Below, piece after piece: positions 8,807-19,117 of a DNA stretch of 64,000 bases. Within the stretch, counting starts at the first letter, position 1. Each line of letters opens with the position of its first letter. A program made the translations under genes and the position numbers. The DNA comes from Janthinobacterium saanense (lineage in GTDB: Bacteria > Pseudomonadota > Gammaproteobacteria > Burkholderiales > Burkholderiaceae_D). Location of the stretch: the NCBI RefSeq assembly GCF_014200675.1, contig NZ_JACHCI010000008.1, positions 124,001 to 188,000 on the forward strand, in the 5' to 3' direction. The notes beneath the pieces were generated by a model that ran no database searches, was not told where the DNA came from, and saw only the letters and a program-made list of their open reading frames with translations.

Positions 8807-8848
8807 CAACTATCTTTGCATCAAGATAAAACGCTATAGGCCTGTCCA

Positions 8849-8876
8849 TAAAAAAAACCCGGCGCATGGCCGGGTT
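8849..8876 (-). terminator. Rho-independent terminator after the YgiQ-type gene
   Basis: An 8-bp stem AACCCGGC/GCCGGGTT with a 5-nt loop is followed on the minus strand by a run of eight or more T, 19 bp beyond the stop of the radical SAM gene. Confidence 0.85.
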
Positions 8877-8894
8877 CGGTGTAGATGAGGCCGC

Positions 8895-11225
<2,331 letters not shown>

Positions 11226-11320
11226 AGGGTACGGATTGTACCGGAATTGGCCCCTTTCAGCCGGAGGGGCCGATTTTCACTGTCGTATTTCAGCGAAAAA
11301 AACGTTTTATTTTCAATTAC

Positions 11321-11390
11321 TTGGGGTCAGACCCTCTGGGGCAATGCGCCCCAGTGGGGCGCATTGCGATCGCGAAGCGACGGACCCCAA
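11321..11390. repeat. Nested palindromic extragenic element
   Basis: Outer arms TTGGGGTC (11321-11328) and GACCCCAA (11383-11390) enclose a perfect 13-bp inverted repeat (11341-11353 and 11355-11367) with a single-base centre. It lies between the radical SAM and DUF4404 genes. The head TTGGGGTCAGACCC resembles TTGGGGCCAGAGTC beside the transposase at 63 kb, so it may be a REP-type non-autonomous element. Confidence 0.6.
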
Positions 11391-11402
11391 TTCAGAGCTG
11401 CA

Positions 11403-11690
11403 TCAAATACCCATGTTGGCAAGAATCTCGCCCAGCTCACGTAAAGCAGGTTCCAGCTTCGGATGCTTCACGGCAAATTTGGCCGACAATTCCTGGCTGC
11501 GTTCGGCCAGGCCGTAGGTGGTCGAGTCTTCCAGATCAGCCAGTTGTTCCTGCGCCGCGCGCTTGGCCAGCAGCAGCTGGATGTCGCCGTCGAGTTTCTG
11601 CAGCAAACCATGCAATTCTTCATCGACGGGGCCGCCGGTCTCGATGCTCGAGTGCAGCTGTTGTAACGATTCCTTGAGTTTGCTATCCAT
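11403..11690 (-). CDS. DUF4404 family protein
   Basis: This 95-residue acidic, mostly helical cytoplasmic protein starts MDSKLKESLQ at 11690, preceded by AGGAAGAG. Heptad-like leucines (LHGLLQKLDGDIQLLL) and the ending LGEILANMGI match the DUF4404 family, whose role is unknown. It is 11 bp downstream of the VF530-type gene and probably co-transcribed with it. Confidence 0.8.
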   Translation of the reverse strand: MDSKLKESLQQLHSSIETGGPVDEELHGLLQKLDGDIQLLLAKRAAQEQLADLEDSTTYGLAERSQELSAKFAVKHPKLEPALRELGEILANMGI

Positions 11691-11701
11691 GTCTCTTCCT
11701 G

Positions 11702-11914
11702 TCAGTCGGTAAATTGCGTGTCCAGGTATAACTGTTCGACCTTGCTCCTGGCCCACGGCGTCTTGCGTAAAAACTTCAGGCTAGACTTGATGCTGGGATC
11801 GCTGATAAAACAATTGATATCGATCCGCTTGCCCAGGCCATCCCAGCCATAATGGGCTTGCAGGCGCGTCACGATGGCTTCCAGGGTGACGCCATTCAAA
11901 TCTTGCTGACTCAT
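11702..11914 (-). CDS. VF530 family small DNA-binding-like protein
   Basis: This 70-residue protein matches the VF530/DUF2132 family along its whole length. It contains [20 protein letters not shown], then the region [22 protein letters not shown] and a C-terminal KVEQLYL. The family takes its name from a Vibrio protein of known structure and is suspected to bind DNA through a compact helical fold; no physiological role is established. It forms a two-gene unit with the DUF4404 gene. Confidence 0.88.
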   Translation of the reverse strand: MSQQDLNGVTLEAIVTRLQAHYGWDGLGKRIDINCFISDPSIKSSLKFLRKTPWARSKVEQLYLDTQFTD

Positions 11915-11994
11915 GTTCTCTTTCTGCTACCGGTCTACTCACTAACTACCATCACTCACTACCATGCATCTTACCCAATTTTAGCGTCCTGGTA

Positions 11995-12037
11995 CGTTAC
12001 GCTTGCGAGCGCTGTACGACGCAGCGCAAGCGTAACG
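11995..12037. repeat. Long stem-loop after the first M3 peptidase gene
   Basis: A perfect 13-bp inverted repeat, CGTTACGCTTGCG and its complement, surrounds a 17-nt centre that can fold into a smaller GCGCTG/CAGCGC hairpin. It starts 11 bp after the peptidase stop codon on the minus strand. There is no T-run, so it may be a REP-like element or an mRNA 3'-end stabiliser rather than a standard terminator. Confidence 0.6.
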
Positions 12038-12047
12038 ATGCCTCCGC

Positions 12048-14204
12048 TTACTTGGTGTTCAAACCACGGCTTTCCAGCAGCGGTTCGATCTTGGCGTCAC
12101 GGCCGCGGAAGTTGCGGTACAGCTGCAGCGCATCGACGCTGCCGCCGCGCGACAGCAGCTGGCTACGGAACCAGTCGCCGTTCTTGCGTGTCAGGCCGCC
12201 GTTTTCCTTGAACCACTCAGCCGTATCGGCGTCCAGTTTTTCCGACCACAGGTAAGCGTAGTACGCCGCCGAGTACTCGCCATTGAAGCTGTGCGAGAAA
12301 TACGTGGTGCGGTAGCGCGGTGGCACCGGTGGGAAATCGACGCCCGCGTCTTTCAAGGCAGCAGCTTCAAACGCCACCACGTCGGTCGGGATTTGCGACG
12401 GGCTCAGCTGGTGCCAGCGCTGATCCAGCAAGGCTGCAGCGATGTATTCCGTCGTCATGAAGCCCTGGTTGAATTTCTTGGCGGCCTTGACCTTGTCGAG
12501 CAAATCTTGCGGCATCGGGGCGCCGGTCTGGTAATGCTTGGCGTAGTTTTGCAGCACTTCTGGCCACACAGCCCAGGTTTCATTGAATTGCGATGGGTAT
12601 TCCACGAAGTCGCGCGGCACATTGGTACCCGAGAAGTATGGATATTTCACGTTCGAGAACATGCCGTGCAGCGCATGGCCGAATTCGTGGAACATGGTGG
12701 TAACTTCATCGAACGTCAGCAAGGTAGGCTGGCCAGCCGGTGGTTTTGGAATATTCAGCTGATTGGCGATCACCGGGTGGGTGTTCAGCAAGCCCGATTG
12801 CGACACGTATTCATTCATCCAGGCGCCGCCTTGCTTGTTGCCGCGCGCATAGAAGTCTTCCAGGAAAATGGCCAGCGGCTTGCCGTTGGCGTCGAACACG
12901 TCATATACGCGCACGTCCGGGTTGTAGACCGGCAAGTCCTTGCGTTCCTTGAAGGTGATGCCGTACAACTTGTTGGCAGCGAAGAACACGCCGTTGGTCA
13001 ACACGTTGTTCAGTTCCAGGTATGGCTTCAGCTGATTTTCATCAAAGTGGAAACGCTCGGCGCGCAGCTTGTCGGTGTAGATCGCCCAGTCTTGCGCTTC
13101 AACCTGGAAACCACCCTTGTCGGCATCGATCAGTTTTTGCAGATCCGCCGCTTCGCGGTGCGCATTGGCAACAGCTGGCTTGGCCAGTTCGGACAGCAGG
13201 GTGTTGACGGTCTGCGTGTTCTTGATGGTTTCATCTTCCAGCGAGTAGGCCGCATAGTTCGGGTAGCCCAGCAAGGCAGCCCGGTCGGCGCGCAGCTTGG
13301 CCAGTTTCAGGACCACGCCGCGGTTGTCGAATTCGCCGCCCTGGATGCCACGGTTCAGCGAGGCTTGCATCAAGCGGGTGCGGGTATTGCGGTTGGTCAG
13401 CACGCCCAGTGGCGCCTGGCCCGAGGTGTTGGTCAGCGCGATCACAAATTTGCCGTCCAGGCCGCGTTTTTTCGCTTCGGCGGCAGCCGTATCGATGTCG
13501 CTGGCCGTCATGCCGTCCAGTTCGGCGCGGGTATCGACCACCAGGCCCTTGGCGTTGGCTTCTTTCAAGACGTTTTGCAGGAAGGTGGTTTGCAGTGCAG
13601 CCAGTTCGCCGTTATAGGCTTTCAGTTTTTCCTGGTCGGCGGCCGACAGCTTGGCGCCGGCGCGGACGAAATCGGTATGGTAGCGTTCCAGCAGGCGCAC
13701 CGATTCAGCATCCAGGGCCAGCTTGTCGCGCTGGTCGTACAGCGCTTCGATACGCGCAAACAGTTTGGCGTTCAGGTGGATGCTGTCGTCGTGGGCCGCC
13801 AGTTTCGGCGCGATGTCCACGTTGATCTTGTCGATCTCGTCATTCGTGTTGGCGCCTGCCATATTGCTGAAGATGCTGTTCACACGGTGCAGCAACTGGC
13901 CGCTGCGCTCCAGCGCCACGATGGTGTTGTCGAAAGTGGCTGGTTTAGGATTGTTGGCGATGTGGTTCACTTCCGCCGTCTGGCGCTTCATGCCTTCCAG
14001 AAACGCTGGCACATAGTGCTCGTTCTTGATCAGACCAAATTGCGGCATCTGGAACGGCAGCGGGCTCGCCTTGAAGAAGGGGTTCGAGGCCGAAAACGCG
14101 GCGCTGGTCGGTGCACTCGCCGTTGCGGCTGCAGGCGTTGCGGCATAGGCAACTTGAGCCAGCATCAGGCTGGCGGCGATGACGAGCAATGTAGGACGGG
14201 TCAT
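12048..14204 (-). CDS. Secreted M3 family metallopeptidase (Dcp/oligopeptidase A type), copy 1
   Basis: This thimet-oligopeptidase-family zinc peptidase cleaves small peptides. The start MTRPTLLVIAASLMLAQVAYAA at 14204 gives a signal peptide and 718 residues in all; the mature enzyme is therefore probably periplasmic. The zinc motif HEFGH lies at H506/E507/H510 in TMFHEFGHALHGMFSN. The end of the protein reads SRGGSVDALQLYRNFRGRDAKIEPLL, as in dipeptidyl carboxypeptidases. The neighbouring gene upstream is a close paralog in tandem. Dcp versus oligopeptidase A specificity cannot be decided from sequence alone. Confidence 0.93.
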   Translation of the reverse strand: MTRPTLLVIAASLMLAQVAYAATPAAATASAPTSAAFSASNPFFKASPLPFQMPQFGLIKNEHYVPAFLEGMKRQTAEVNHIANNPKPATFDNTIVALERSGQLLHRVNSIFSNMAGANTNDEIDKINVDIAPKLAAHDDSIHLNAKLFARIEALYDQRDKLALDAESVRLLERYHTDFVRAGAKLSAADQEKLKAYNGELAALQTTFLQNVLKEANAKGLVVDTRAELDGMTASDIDTAAAEAKKRGLDGKFVIALTNTSGQAPLGVLTNRNTRTRLMQASLNRGIQGGEFDNRGVVLKLAKLRADRAALLGYPNYAAYSLEDETIKNTQTVNTLLSELAKPAVANAHREAADLQKLIDADKGGFQVEAQDWAIYTDKLRAERFHFDENQLKPYLELNNVLTNGVFFAANKLYGITFKERKDLPVYNPDVRVYDVFDANGKPLAIFLEDFYARGNKQGGAWMNEYVSQSGLLNTHPVIANQLNIPKPPAGQPTLLTFDEVTTMFHEFGHALHGMFSNVKYPYFSGTNVPRDFVEYPSQFNETWAVWPEVLQNYAKHYQTGAPMPQDLLDKVKAAKKFNQGFMTTEYIAAALLDQRWHQLSPSQIPTDVVAFEAAALKDAGVDFPPVPPRYRTTYFSHSFNGEYSAAYYAYLWSEKLDADTAEWFKENGGLTRKNGDWFRSQLLSRGGSVDALQLYRNFRGRDAKIEPLLESRGLNTK

Positions 14205-14356
14205 AAGATCTTTCTCTGGGAGCGGGGTAGAACCACAGGCAACTGTGCTGCGGACCAAGCGTCAAATCATATCAGCATGAAAGATTGGCGTCACTGAACA
14301 GCTGCAAGTGGCTTGCACTGAGCGTTTTTCAACGGTTTTGAAAACGATTTACCAAA

Positions 14357-14390
14357 TAAAAACGGCCGCCAGACAAGGGCGACCGTTTTT
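14357..14390 (-). terminator. Terminator between the two M3 peptidase genes
   Basis: An imperfect hairpin (AAAAACGGCCGCC with GGGCGACCGTTTTT, two mismatches) with A/T-rich flanks lies about 65 bp past the stop of the upstream copy. It could work in both directions. Confidence 0.6.
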
Positions 14391-14455
14391 TGATAAACCC
14401 GGCAAATCATCCCGAGATTATCATTCAAGCACTTACTTAAGTATTTACCTATTTC

Positions 14456-16615
14456 TTACTTTACATTCAAACCACGGCGTTTCAGCAAAGGTTCGATCTG
14501 CGCATCGCGGCCGCGGAAGTTGCGGTAGATGTCCAGCGCATCGGCGCTGCCGCCGCGCGACAGCAGCTTGGCACGGAACCAGTCGCCATTCTTGCGCGTC
14601 AATCCGCCGTTTTCCTTGAACCACTCAACCGTATCAGCGTCCAGTTTTTCCGACCACAGATAGGCGTAGTAGCCAGCCGAATAGCCGCCCGCAAATGCGT
14701 GCGAGAAGTACGTGGTGCGGTAGCGCGGTGGCGCCGGCGCGTAATCGATGCCGGCGTCCGTCAAGGCCGTCTTTTCAAACGCCAATACGTCGGTCGGGAT
14801 CTGGGCCGGGGTCAGCTGGTGCCAGCGCTGGTCCAGCAGGGCCGACGCCAGGTATTCGGTGGTTTTGTAACCTTGGTTGAAATTGTCGGCTGCCGTGACT
14901 TTCGCCAGCAATTCGGCAGGAATCGGCGCACCGGTCTGGTAGTGCCTGGCGTAGTTTTGCAGCACTTCCGGCCACAGGGCCCACATTTCATTGACTTGCG
15001 ATGGGTATTCCACGAAGTCGCGCGGCACGCTGGTGCCCGAGAAACGCGGATATTTCACGTTCGAGAACATGCCGTGCAGCGCATGGCCGAATTCGTGGAA
15101 CATGGTGGTGACTTCGTCAAACGTCATCAAGGTCGGCTGGCCCGCTTCCGGCTTTGGAATGTTCAGGTTATTGGCGATCACCGGCTTGTTGCCCAGCAAG
15201 GCCGATTGGCTGACATAGGCGTTCGCCCAGGCGCCGCCGCGCTTGTTGCCGCGCGCATACGGGTCCAGGGTGAAGATGGCCAGTTGCGTGCCGTCTTCAT
15301 TGAACACATCGTAGACCAGCATGTCGGCATTGTAGACAGGCAAGTCGGTGCGTTGCTTGAAGCTCAAGCCATACAGTTTGCCGGCGGCAACGAAGACGCC
15401 CTTGGTCAGCACGCTGTGCATTTCAAAATACGGCTTCAGCTGGCTTTCGTCAAAGCTGTAGCGTTCGGCGCGCACCTTGTCGCTGTAGAAAGACCAGTCG
15501 CTGGCCGCGACCTTGAAGCCGCCATTTTGCGCATCGATGACTTTCTGGATATCGCCCGCTTCGCGGCGCGCATTGTCGACGGCTGGCTTGGCCAGCTCAC
15601 CCAGCAAGGCGTTCACGGCGGTGGTGGTTTTTGCCGTTTGATCTTCCAGCGAATACGCGGCGTAGTTCGGGTAGCCCATCAGGGTGGCGCGCTCGGCACG
15701 CAGGCGTGCCAGGTCCAGCACCACTTGCCGGTTGTCAAACTCGCCGCCATGGCTGCCGCGGGCCTGCGACGCGGCCATGATGCGCTCGCGCAAGGCACGG
15801 TTGGTCAGCAAGGACAGCGGCGCCTGGCCGGTGGTGTTGACCAGGGCGATCACGTATTTTCCGTCGAGACCGCGCTGCTTGGCCAGGCCGGCAGCCACAT
15901 CGATGGCGGCTGGCGACAAACCGTCCAGCTCTTCACGCGTATCGACCACGATGGCCGAGGCGTTCAATTCTTTCAGCACGTTCTGTGCAAACTTGGTCGA
16001 CAGGGCAGCGAGCTGGCCGTTGTACGATTTCAATTTGTCTTTGTCAGCGGCCGACAGCTTGGCGCCCGCACGGACGAAATCGGTGTGGTAGCGCTCCAGC
16101 AAGCGTTTCGATTCTGCATCGAGGCCCAGCTTGTCGCGCTTGGCGTACAAGGTGCTGATGCGTTGGAACAATTTATCGTTGAGCATGATCGCATCGCTGT
16201 GGGCAGCCATTTTTGGCGCCAGCTCGCGTTCCAGGCCCTGAATGGTGTCATTCGTGTTGGAGCCGGACATCACCGAAAACACGGTGCGCACGCGGCCCAG
16301 CAACTGGCCCGAGCGTTCCATGGCAACGATGGTGTTGTCAAACGTCGCGGCCTTTGGATTGTTGGCGATGGCATTGATTTCCGCCAGGTGGGCGGCCATG
16401 CCTGCCGTAAAGGCGGGTCCGTAATCGGCGTCCTGCACCTTGTCGAACGGCGGGTAATGGAAGGGCAGCGCGCTCACTTGCGCAAACGGATTCGAGGCAG
16501 GCAAGGCTGCTGCCGCGACAGCGGTCGAAGCAGTGGCTGGCGCGTTGGTGGCGGCAAAAGCGGCTGGCGCCAGCATCAGGCTGGCGGCGATGACGAGCAG
16601 GGTTGGACGGGTCAT
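14456..16615 (-). CDS. Secreted M3 family metallopeptidase, copy 2
   Basis: Paralog of the preceding M3 peptidase, with 719 residues from MTRPTLLVIAASLMLAPAAFAA at 16615. The signal peptide is nearly identical to that of copy 1. The catalytic zinc motif HEFGH is at H507/E508/H511. Most of the core (DEVTTMFHEFGHALHGMFSN, YFSGTNVPRDFVEYPSQ versus YPRFSGTSVPRDFVEYPSQ) is shared, while the pro-region and residues ~50-150 differ. The two genes are 251 bp apart with a terminator between them, so each probably has its own promoter. They look like an old tandem duplication with both copies intact. Confidence 0.93.
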   Translation of the reverse strand: MTRPTLLVIAASLMLAPAAFAATNAPATASTAVAAAALPASNPFAQVSALPFHYPPFDKVQDADYGPAFTAGMAAHLAEINAIANNPKAATFDNTIVAMERSGQLLGRVRTVFSVMSGSNTNDTIQGLERELAPKMAAHSDAIMLNDKLFQRISTLYAKRDKLGLDAESKRLLERYHTDFVRAGAKLSAADKDKLKSYNGQLAALSTKFAQNVLKELNASAIVVDTREELDGLSPAAIDVAAGLAKQRGLDGKYVIALVNTTGQAPLSLLTNRALRERIMAASQARGSHGGEFDNRQVVLDLARLRAERATLMGYPNYAAYSLEDQTAKTTTAVNALLGELAKPAVDNARREAGDIQKVIDAQNGGFKVAASDWSFYSDKVRAERYSFDESQLKPYFEMHSVLTKGVFVAAGKLYGLSFKQRTDLPVYNADMLVYDVFNEDGTQLAIFTLDPYARGNKRGGAWANAYVSQSALLGNKPVIANNLNIPKPEAGQPTLMTFDEVTTMFHEFGHALHGMFSNVKYPRFSGTSVPRDFVEYPSQVNEMWALWPEVLQNYARHYQTGAPIPAELLAKVTAADNFNQGYKTTEYLASALLDQRWHQLTPAQIPTDVLAFEKTALTDAGIDYAPAPPRYRTTYFSHAFAGGYSAGYYAYLWSEKLDADTVEWFKENGGLTRKNGDWFRAKLLSRGGSADALDIYRNFRGRDAQIEPLLKRRGLNVK

Positions 16616-16722
16616 GACTTCTTTCAAAGAGCGCAAGAGAGCCGCGATTGTGTCGCGGGCCAACTTGAAATCATAACAGCATGACACTCTTGCGTCACTC
16701 GCAACTACCGATGGTATCGATC

Positions 16723-16751
16723 CATACGGTAATGAGCAGTTTTCATACGGT
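16723..16751. promoter_or_regulatory. Direct repeat CATACGGTA, two copies 20 bp apart
   Basis: CATACGGTA occurs at 16723-16731 and 16743-16751, exactly two helical turns apart. The site is in the 269-bp divergent gap between the second M3 peptidase and the strictosidine synthase-like gene. This spacing fits a regulator binding one face of the DNA. Nothing else of note is visible in the gap. Confidence 0.4.
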
Positions 16752-16884
16752 ATTGATAAAAAGTGAAGTCGATCGCGTCTACTACGCTGCTCAAATGATA
16801 ATTTATTGCCTATCAGATACAACTATGCCAGCATGATGCGCAGCGGCAGGATGGCCTGTCGCAACCGTCATTGCAGGAAACCAT

Positions 16885-17979
16885 GTGCGAAAAATACGCT
16901 GGATTATCATGTTAGTCATACTGGCGCTGGCGGCCTATCTAAGCCTGTGGCCCGTCCCGATTCACGCGGTCAATTGGCAAGCGCCAGTGGCGCCTGGCTA
17001 TGTGGGCGTGCATGCGCCCAACAGCAAATTGACCGGCAGGCATCACATTTTGCTGCAAGGCGAGCAAGGGCCCGAACATATCGTCTTCGGCCCCGATGGC
17101 AAGCTGTACACGGCAGTAGCCAGCGGCAAGATTTTGCGCATGGACGCCGATGGTGGCGCACAAGAAGTATTTGCGACGACCGGTGGCCGTAGCCTGGGCC
17201 TGGCCTTTGATGCACAAGGCAATCTGATCGCAGCCGATGCCGTCAAGGGCTTGCTATCGATAGCGCCCGACGGCAAGGTCAATCTCCTCAGCAACAGCGT
17301 CGATGGACACGCCATCCGCTTTACCAATGCAGTGGTGGTGGCCAGCACTGGCAAGATTTATTTTACCGAATCATCGACACGCTTTACGGCAGCCGATTGG
17401 GGCAGCACTCTGGCAGCGGCCACGCTGGACGTCATGGAACAATCGGCCACCGGCAGGGTGCTTGAATACGACCCCGCCACGCAGGCAACGCGCATCGTTG
17501 CCTATGGCTTGAGCTTGGCCAACGGCATCGCCTTGAGTGCCGACGAACAAACGCTATTGATGGCCGAGAGCGGAAGATACCGGGTCTGGAAAATTGCCGC
17601 GCAAGCAGCGCAGCTGGACGTGGCGCAGCCGTCGGAGCAGGCCAGTGTGCTGTTAGACAATCTGCCTGGCTACCCCGATAACCTGATGCGTGGCCTGGAC
17701 GGCAAGCTGTGGCTGGGACTGGCAGGACAACGCAATGAGCTCGACGCCATGGACCAAAAGCCATTCTTGCGCCAGATGATGCTGCGCATCCCGCAAGCGC
17801 TGTGGCCCCTGCCCAAACCTTATGGCCACGTGATGGCTTTCACGGAAGACGGTCAGATTGTGGCCGACCTGCAAGACCCGAGCGGGACGTCACCGCTGAC
17901 GACCGGTATCACGGAAACCCGCACATGCCTGTACCTGCAGGCGGCCGATGGCAAGAGCCTGGATTGGCTCGAACGCTGA
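16885..17979 (+). CDS. Strictosidine synthase/SMP-30-like beta-propeller protein
   Basis: This 364-residue protein starts at GTG (MRKIRWIIML), supported by AGGAAA a few bases upstream. An N-terminal hydrophobic segment (residues ~5-24, IIMLVILALAAYLSLW) anchors or exports it. The rest fits the six-bladed propeller of the strictosidine synthase/gluconolactonase superfamily: GPEHIVFGPDGKLYTA, GRSLGLAFDAQGNLIAAD, SLANGIALSADEQTLLMAES and NLPGYPDNLMRGLDGKLWLG. Bacterial members usually act as lactonases or esterases; the substrate here is unknown. It converges on slyX with only 4 bp between the stops. Confidence 0.85.
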   Translation: MRKIRWIIMLVILALAAYLSLWPVPIHAVNWQAPVAPGYVGVHAPNSKLTGRHHILLQGEQGPEHIVFGPDGKLYTAVASGKILRMDADGGAQEVFATTGGRSLGLAFDAQGNLIAADAVKGLLSIAPDGKVNLLSNSVDGHAIRFTNAVVVASTGKIYFTESSTRFTAADWGSTLAAATLDVMEQSATGRVLEYDPATQATRIVAYGLSLANGIALSADEQTLLMAESGRYRVWKIAAQAAQLDVAQPSEQASVLLDNLPGYPDNLMRGLDGKLWLGLAGQRNELDAMDQKPFLRQMMLRIPQALWPLPKPYGHVMAFTEDGQIVADLQDPSGTSPLTTGITETRTCLYLQAADGKSLDWLER

Positions 17980-17983
17980 TCGC

Positions 17984-18211
17984 TTAATAATGCGGCGGGC
18001 GCTCGTTGACCATGCCGCCATTGGCTTGCTGCGCGCCATCGCGCACGTGTTCACCTAGCTTGTGCAGCATCTTTTCCAGCTGGTCGATGCGGCGCCCCTG
18101 CTGGTACACCATCTGGTTCAAGGATTCGACCAGGTCTTCCTGCTGCGCCAGCTTGATTTCGATATCGACGAAGCGCACTTCCATCTGTTCTGCATTTTCC
18201 ATAGTACTCAC
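17984..18211 (-). CDS. slyX: SlyX family protein
   Basis: This short coiled-coil protein of unknown function belongs to the SlyX family (~70-75 residues). The core reads MEVRFVDIEIKLAQQEDLVESL followed by YQQGRRIDQLEKML, with regular hydrophobic heptads, and ends with the typical PPHY. I place the start at the GTG at 18211 (MSTMENAEQ) because AGGA lies six bases upstream; an ATG at 18202 is the alternative. It is a single gene. Confidence 0.85.
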   Translation of the reverse strand: MSTMENAEQMEVRFVDIEIKLAQQEDLVESLNQMVYQQGRRIDQLEKMLHKLGEHVRDGAQQANGGMVNERPPHY

Positions 18212-18363
18212 GGTGATTCCTGGCATCAAAGGCGCATTTTACCGTCCGCACTTGCGAGACAGGTCAAACAGCATGCGCTTAGTCTCAAACCAGCTGCCAT
18301 TCTTCGCTATTCTCAGTGCAATCACGGATAAACCCGCTTGACGAATGAGAACAAACGATTACA

Positions 18364-18768
18364 ATGACTATGCCGACTGATCCAATTGACGCAGCGCCGC
18401 CTGCGTTGTTACTGATCGACACGCGCAAGACTGCCGAATATCGCCGCTGGGAAGATAGTCTGCATGACGTGGCGGCAGCCGCCATCGATGCCCGCATCAA
18501 GAACTTGCAGCATGGCAAAAAAGGCGATTGGAGTGCGGTGGGCGAAGGCGTGTGCGAATTGCGCTTTTTACAGACGGGTCCCGGATGGCGCGTGTATTTT
18601 CACGAGACGAATCTGGGAACCTTGATCTTGTTGCTGCTCGGCGGCAATAAATCGAGCCAGCAGCGCGACATCAAAAAAGCCCAGGCGATTTTGAAAGAAC
18701 TGAGAGCCCGGCAAGCGGCCATCCGCAAACAGGCAGCGGGCACATCAACAGGAGTGCGTAAAAAATGA
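18364..18768 (+). CDS. RelE/ParE-family toxin (phage Gp49-like addiction killer)
   Basis: This 134-residue protein matches the putative addiction-module killer family of RelE/HigB-like mRNA interferases. It has DTRKTAEYRRWEDSLHDV, AAIDARIKNLQHGKKGDW, GEGVCELRFLQTGPGWRVYF and LLLLGGNKSSQQRDIKKAQ, which form the compact RelE beta-sheet with its basic cleft. The ~15-residue N-terminus and the lysine-rich C-terminus exceed the core. The toxin gene comes first and overlaps the antitoxin by 4 bp, the HigBA-like order. Activity is inferred from family only. Confidence 0.88.
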   Translation: MTMPTDPIDAAPPALLLIDTRKTAEYRRWEDSLHDVAAAAIDARIKNLQHGKKGDWSAVGEGVCELRFLQTGPGWRVYFHETNLGTLILLLLGGNKSSQQRDIKKAQAILKELRARQAAIRKQAAGTSTGVRKK

Positions 18769-19115
18769 AATCACCCATCGACAATGACTTCGATCTGGAC
18801 GACCTCGAAGCGCTGGGCCTGTCCCCTTTCGACCCGACACAACACCTGAGCAGCAAGGAAGCGGTGGCCGCTTACATGAGCGAAATCGTGGCCACCGGCA
18901 ATGCCGATCTGTTCCGCGCGGCGATGAGCGACGTGGTGCGTGCCTACGGCATGGGCAAGGTGGCGGCGCAAGCCGATATCACGCGTGAAGGTGCGTATAA
19001 AGCCTTGCGCGCCGGCAGCAAGCCACGCTTCGAAACCATCCTCACCATGCTCGATGCGCTGGGCATGCAGTTTGCCATCGTGCCCAAACCTTCGCATGAG
19101 AGCGGAGCGATCTGA
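18765..19115 (+). CDS. HTH-type antitoxin of the addiction module
   Basis: This 116-residue antidote protein of the addiction-module family pairs with the toxin just upstream. The helix-turn-helix is in VVRAYGMGKVAAQADITREG, followed by the family hallmark YKALRAGSKPRFETILTMLDALG. The acidic N-terminus (DNDFDLDDLEAL) is a likely toxin-neutralising segment. The start overlaps the toxin stop (ATGA), so the two are translationally coupled, and the HTH suggests autorepression. It converges with the Rep-like helicase with a 2-bp gap. Confidence 0.88.
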   Translation: MKSPIDNDFDLDDLEALGLSPFDPTQHLSSKEAVAAYMSEIVATGNADLFRAAMSDVVRAYGMGKVAAQADITREGAYKALRAGSKPRFETILTMLDALGMQFAIVPKPSHESGAI

Positions 19116-19117
19116 GC

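Noticed and set aside
12291..14297. 668-codon plus-strand frame opposite the first M3 peptidase, and a similar one at 14699-16684 opposite the second
   Set aside because: Both mirror real peptidase genes and arise from third-position GC bias; their similarity to each other only reflects the duplicated sense genes.
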